Shown here in pieces: positions 60,691 through 64,000 of a DNA stretch of 64,000 bases. Numbering within the stretch: position 1 is the stretch's first letter; each line of letters opens with the position of its first letter. A program made the position numbers and the translations under genes. Location: positions 4,278,001-4,342,000 of the forward strand of contig NZ_CP028271.1 in assembly GCF_009914055.1 (NCBI RefSeq), written 5' to 3'. Origin of the DNA: Mixta intestinalis (GTDB lineage: Bacteria; Pseudomonadota; Gammaproteobacteria; Enterobacterales; Enterobacteriaceae). Under the pieces are notes generated by a model that did no database searches, had not been told where the DNA came from, and worked only from the letters and a program-made list of their open reading frames with translations.

Positions 60691-61863
60691 ATGAAGTTTG
60701 TTGATGAAGCGACAATTCTGGTTGTCGCAGGCGATGGCGGCAACGGTTGTGTCAGCTTCCGTCGTGAAAAATATATTCCGAAAGGCGGCCCTGATGGCGG
60801 CGACGGTGGCGACGGTGGCGACGTGTATCTGCTGGCAGATGAAAATCTTAACACGCTGATCGATTATCGCTTTGAAAAATCGTTTCGTGCCGAGCGCGGT
60901 CAGAATGGCCAAAGCCGTGACTGTACCGGTAAGCGCGGTAAAGATGTTGTGATTAAAGTGCCGGTAGGGACACGCGTTATCGATCAGGGTACCGGCGAAA
61001 CGCTGGGTGACCTGACGCGCCACGAGCAGAAGTTAATGGTAGCGAAGGGCGGCTGGCACGGGCTGGGCAACACCCGCTTTAAATCGTCGGTTAACCGTAC
61101 GCCGCGTCAGAAAACGATGGGAACACCGGGCGAGAAACGCGATTTGCAGCTGGAGCTGATGCTGCTGGCGGATGTCGGGATGCTTGGGCTGCCGAACGCC
61201 GGTAAATCAACCTTTATCCGCGCCGTTTCCGCCGCGAAACCCAAAGTAGCCGACTATCCCTTTACGACGCTGGTACCGAGCCTGGGCGTAGTGCGTATGG
61301 ATAGCGAGCAGAGCTTCGTGGTGGCTGATATTCCTGGCCTGATCGAAGGGGCAGCAGAAGGTGCAGGGCTTGGCATCCGCTTCCTGAAACATCTGGAACG
61401 CTGCCGCGTGCTGTTGCATCTGATCGATCTGGCACCGATTGATGAATCCGATCCGGTAGAAAATGCCCGGATCATTCTCGGTGAGCTGGAAAAATACAGT
61501 GAAAAACTCTTCCACAAGTCGCGCTGGCTGGTATTTAACAAGATCGATCTGCTGGATCGTGAAGAGGCGGAAGCGCGCGCTAAAGCGATCGCCGAGGCGC
61601 TGGGCTGGGATGATAAATATTACCTCATTTCTGCTGCCAGCCAGACCGGTGTGAATGCGCTGTGCTGGGATGTGATGTCCTTCCTTAACGACCATCCGAA
61701 AGAGGCGGAAGAGGAAGAGAAGAAACCTGAAAAAGCGGAATTCATGTGGGATGATTACCATCGTGAAGCGCTGGAGCAGGCAGAAGAAGAAGTGGATGAG
61801 GAGTGGGATGACGACTGGGATGAAGATGACGACGAAGGCGTCGAAATTATCTATCAGCGTTGA
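60691..61863 (+). CDS. obgE: GTPase ObgE/CgtA
   Basis: 390 residues. Glycine-rich Obg domain (1 to about 159, with GGPDGGDGGDGGD), GTPase domain (about 160-335; P-loop GLPNAGKST near 165-173, DIPGLIEG, NKIDLLD), and an acidic C-terminal tail rich in Glu and Asp. It acts in 50S maturation, ppGpp signalling and chromosome segregation control; essential. ATG with GGAGAAGG upstream. Here it is separated from rpmA by a terminator, so it must have its own promoter or depend on read-through. Confidence 0.98.
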   Translation: MKFVDEATILVVAGDGGNGCVSFRREKYIPKGGPDGGDGGDGGDVYLLADENLNTLIDYRFEKSFRAERGQNGQSRDCTGKRGKDVVIKVPVGTRVIDQGTGETLGDLTRHEQKLMVAKGGWHGLGNTRFKSSVNRTPRQKTMGTPGEKRDLQLELMLLADVGMLGLPNAGKSTFIRAVSAAKPKVADYPFTTLVPSLGVVRMDSEQSFVVADIPGLIEGAAEGAGLGIRFLKHLERCRVLLHLIDLAPIDESDPVENARIILGELEKYSEKLFHKSRWLVFNKIDLLDREEAEARAKAIAEALGWDDKYYLISAASQTGVNALCWDVMSFLNDHPKEAEEEEKKPEKAEFMWDDYHREALEQAEEEVDEEWDDDWDEDDDEGVEIIYQR

Positions 61864-61880
61864 TACCATTTTCCCTGTTA

Positions 61881-61908
61881 AAGGCCCGGACGCGTCCGGG
61901 CTTTTTTA
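61881..61908 (+). terminator. obgE terminator
   Basis: GCCCGGAC / GTCCGGGC stem around a short CG loop, followed by six T. Lies between convergent obgE and fes. Confidence 0.88.
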
Positions 61909-61915
61909 TTGCGGT

Positions 61916-63136
61916 TTAACGCAGTTCGCCCCATAGCCGCTGCAATCCATCCGTCAGGCCACCGCGCCAGCAGAGCGCATCGTGCCCACCTTCGAATTCG
62001 CGGTAGTAAACCTGATGGCCCTGCGCCTGTAACACCGGCAGCAGGATCCGGTTCGACTGCAATATAATCTTTTCATGCAGCCCGGCTTCCAGCCAGAGGC
62101 GCTGTGGCTGCGTTGTTTCCATTTGCTGCTTCAGCTGTTCCGTCAGCCGTCCTCCGCTTTCGGGAGTATGACGATCCGGCCACCAAAACGATCCGGACAG
62201 CGATATCGCACCGTTAAAGACGTTGGGCCAGTTAAGTGTTGCGTACAATGCCGCCAGGCCACCATAGCTCTGCCCGGCTACCAGCGTTGGCAGCTGGCTG
62301 TCCCAGACGGGCAACCATTCACCTACCTGCGGTAGTAGCTCATGCTGCACCGCCAGCCAGAAATCAGCGTTACAGGTCAGTTCCTGCCCGCGCTGGGTCG
62401 TTCCCATTGAATCGATAAAAAGATAGCAGGCCGGAGGCAACAGACCCTGTTGCGTAAGCCATTCCAGCACGGCCGCAGCGGGCATACTCTTTAGCCAGAA
62501 CTGCCCATCCAGCAAAATAGCGAGCGGACGCTGCGCATCCCCGTCACCGGTTTGCAGCAGCCACACCGAACGTCGGTTTGCCAGACGAGCGCTGTGCCAG
62601 CGGTATGCGACGGGCTGGCGATTGTTCTCCCGTAAGGGAGATCGATCCAACTGCTGCCATCCCGCCTGTGGCGGCGCGTCAGGCATATGCAGTGGCGAAA
62701 CCGGATGACCGCGCCCATTTTGCCAGCTGCGTAGTGGATTGAGCGGATCGGCTATCGCGTTGGGCAGATGTGCCTTCCACCACTGGCGCAGCGTATTTAC
62801 ATCCGGCGGCGAAGCAGGAAAATCGTCTGTATCGCTGACAGGAATTAAACAGTAGCTGCCGCGCCAGCGTGAATTGAGCCTCACTTCTCCCTGCCAGACA
62901 TCGGTGCCAGCGATCCGCTCCAGTGAAAACGGACGTTGCTGACGATGGTGATCGGTTACGCCATTAATATTTAACCAGACGCGCTGTGTCGTGGAGTGGC
63001 GCTCGTCGCCCTGCGGATCGCGCCAGTAAAAACGTGTAAGGCAGCTACTGGCGGAGGTTTCCACAATAGCGGGAATACCCTGCTGAATGCGGGACTGCCA
63101 CCAGGCCTCGCTGCCTGTCTGCAATGAACAAGTCAT
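61916..63136 (-). CDS. fes: Enterochelin esterase Fes
   Basis: 406 residues, close to E. coli Fes (about 400) along its length: the N-terminal enterochelin-esterase domain (RVWLNINGVTDHH, WRGSYCLIP) and the C-terminal alpha/beta-hydrolase. Nucleophile Ser290 in GQSYGGL and His385 in GGHDALCWRGG; an Asp completes the triad. It hydrolyses imported ferric enterobactin in the cytosol to release iron. It is divergent from fepA with a shared Fur box, as in E. coli, but sits beside obgE rather than in an ent-fep cluster. An IroD-type esterase is possible but less similar. Confidence 0.93.
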   Translation of the reverse strand: MTCSLQTGSEAWWQSRIQQGIPAIVETSASSCLTRFYWRDPQGDERHSTTQRVWLNINGVTDHHRQQRPFSLERIAGTDVWQGEVRLNSRWRGSYCLIPVSDTDDFPASPPDVNTLRQWWKAHLPNAIADPLNPLRSWQNGRGHPVSPLHMPDAPPQAGWQQLDRSPLRENNRQPVAYRWHSARLANRRSVWLLQTGDGDAQRPLAILLDGQFWLKSMPAAAVLEWLTQQGLLPPACYLFIDSMGTTQRGQELTCNADFWLAVQHELLPQVGEWLPVWDSQLPTLVAGQSYGGLAALYATLNWPNVFNGAISLSGSFWWPDRHTPESGGRLTEQLKQQMETTQPQRLWLEAGLHEKIILQSNRILLPVLQAQGHQVYYREFEGGHDALCWRGGLTDGLQRLWGELR

Positions 63137-63187
63137 GACGCTCCTCAGGACAAAACAGAATGACTACCTGTAAATAATAACAATATT

Positions 63188-63206
63188 GATAACTATTATC
63201 ATTTTC
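63188..63206. promoter_or_regulatory. Fur box between fes and fepA
   Basis: The 19 bases starting GATAACTATT match the consensus GATAATGATAATCATTATC at 15 of 19 positions. Flanking AATAATAACAATATTG and TTTTCAATAA extend the AT-rich hexamer array. It should repress both divergent genes under iron sufficiency. Confidence 0.88.
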
Positions 63207-63263
63207 AATAATCTGTTTCCGGTTATTAACAGGTAAGTAAGCTGTATCACTAACGGAAAAAAA

Positions 63264-64000
63264 ATGACAACGACATCTGAGAAAGTTTATCGCTTTTTAA
63301 TGCCGCTGACGCTGGCAGGCGTCATGGGCGCAGCAGCGGCAGCGACAGGGGAATCGACGGCCAGAGAAACGGATGAGGCGGAAGAAGGGACGTTGGTCGT
63401 GACGGCTCAGCAGCAGACGTTACAGGCACCAGGCGTCTCCACCATCTCTGCGCAGCAGATAGAAAGACATCCACCTGCTCGTGATGTTTCGGAAATTATT
63501 CGCACCATGCCGGGCGTTAACCTTACCGGCAATTCTACCAGTGGCCAGCGCGGCAATAACCGGCAAATCGACATTCGCGGTATGGGGCCGGAAAACACGT
63601 TAATCCTGATCGATGGACGTCCGGTCACCAGCCGTAATGCTGTGCGTCTGGGCTGGCGCGGCGAACGGGATACGCGCGGCGACAGCAACTGGGTGCCTGC
63701 GGAGCTGGTTGAACGTATTGATGTTATCCGTGGCCCGGCGGCAGCGCGCTATGGCAACGGTGCGGCAGGCGGTGTGGTAAATATCATTACTAAAAAACAG
63801 CTCGACGACTGGCACGGCTCATGGAACAGCTATTACAACATTCCACAGCATGATGAAGAGGGTTCGACAAAACGCACCAGCTTTAGCCTGAGTGGCCCGC
63901 TGGGTGAAGCGCTGAGCTTCCGACTTTATGGTGGATTAAGCAAAACTCAGGCGGATGCTCAGTTTATTAATGAAGGACATCAATCCCTGCGTACCGGCAG
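63264..64000 (+). CDS. fepA: Ferric enterobactin TonB-dependent receptor FepA (3' end outside window)
   Basis: 245 codons visible, open to the window end. Start is the ATG at 63264 after CACTAACGGAAAAAAA. A signal peptide (about 1-36) and a TonB-box-like EGTLVVTAQ precede the plug domain. Plug wording such as IIRTMPGVNLTGNSTSGQ, DIRGMGPENTLILIDG and ERIDVIRGPAAARYGNGAAG is almost identical to E. coli FepA, which separates it from most other receptors, although IroN and PfeA types are close. It imports ferric enterobactin across the outer membrane, energised by TonB-ExbBD. Divergent from fes around a Fur box. Confidence 0.92.
   Translation, partial: MTTTSEKVYRFLMPLTLAGVMGAAAAATGESTARETDEAEEGTLVVTAQQQTLQAPGVSTISAQQIERHPPARDVSEIIRTMPGVNLTGNSTSGQRGNNRQIDIRGMGPENTLILIDGRPVTSRNAVRLGWRGERDTRGDSNWVPAELVERIDVIRGPAAARYGNGAAGGVVNIITKKQLDDWHGSWNSYYNIPQHDEEGSTKRTSFSLSGPLGEALSFRLYGGLSKTQADAQFINEGHQSLRTG

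Overview
The window is chromosomal DNA from a gamma-proteobacterium of the order Enterobacterales. The long collinear blocks match the classic enteric order: argR-yhcN-yhcO-aaeBAXR-tldD-yhdP, degS-degQ-zapG-zapE-rplM-rpsI-sspAB, npr-rapZ-ptsN-hpf-rpoN-lptBAC-kdsCD-yrbG-mlaFEDCB-ibaG-murA-sfsB-ispB-rplU-rpmA-obgE. Proteins are very close to E. coli proteins as I remember them, but several expected neighbours are missing (yhcC, elbB, yhbE). My best guess is an Erwiniaceae-type genome (Pantoea, Mixta or Erwinia-like); that is inference, not a computed placement. I see no tRNA, rRNA, insertion sequence, prophage or CRISPR array.

Layout. 1-5.1 kb: 3' part of yhdP (envelope lipid homeostasis) and tldD. 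5.1-11.3 kb: the aaeR / aaeXAB aromatic-acid efflux locus with a divergent regulatory region, then a GabD-type aldehyde dehydrogenase and a barstar-like protein. 11.4-14.4 kb: two tandem YhcN-family periplasmic proteins, argR with tandem ARG boxes, and mdh. 14.5-23.1 kb: a catabolic island between mdh and degS, made of two overlapping GntR regulators, a dicarboxylate-type permease, two-subunit tartrate dehydratase (ttdAB), the sodium-pumping oxaloacetate decarboxylase (oadGAB) and a decayed CitG-like protein. 23.1-30 kb: periplasmic quality control (degS, degQ), division and envelope factors (zapG, zapE), ribosomal proteins and the stringent starvation proteins. 30-33.9 kb: an AT-rich spacer and a 1097-residue autotransporter. 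34-39.9 kb: glutamate synthase (gltBD). 40-44.9 kb: arcB and mtgA, each preceded by a large non-coding gap. 44.9-52.9 kb: nitrogen PTS, rpoN, LPS transport and Kdo synthesis. 53.2-57.9 kb: the Mla lipid transport operon, ibaG and murA. 58-61.9 kb: sfsB, ispB, rplU-rpmA and obgE. 61.9-64 kb: an enterobactin uptake and hydrolysis pair (fes and fepA), divergent around a strong Fur box; fepA runs off the end.

How the genes work together. The island has a clear logic: tartrate enters through the permease, TtdAB dehydrates it to oxaloacetate, and OadGAB decarboxylates this to pyruvate while exporting sodium; Mdh next door can take oxaloacetate to malate as an electron sink. A similar cluster is known at the same mdh-degS site in Salmonella, where it supports D-tartrate use. 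The least described parts are: the CitG relative at the island's 3' end, which has lost the motifs expected for catalysis; a roughly 99-nt imperfect hairpin between ttdB and oadG; several strong dyads in gene-free gaps near arcB, sfsB and obgE; and CRP-like sites upstream of aaeR and of the YhcN pair. I did not find a convincing wholly new multi-gene system.
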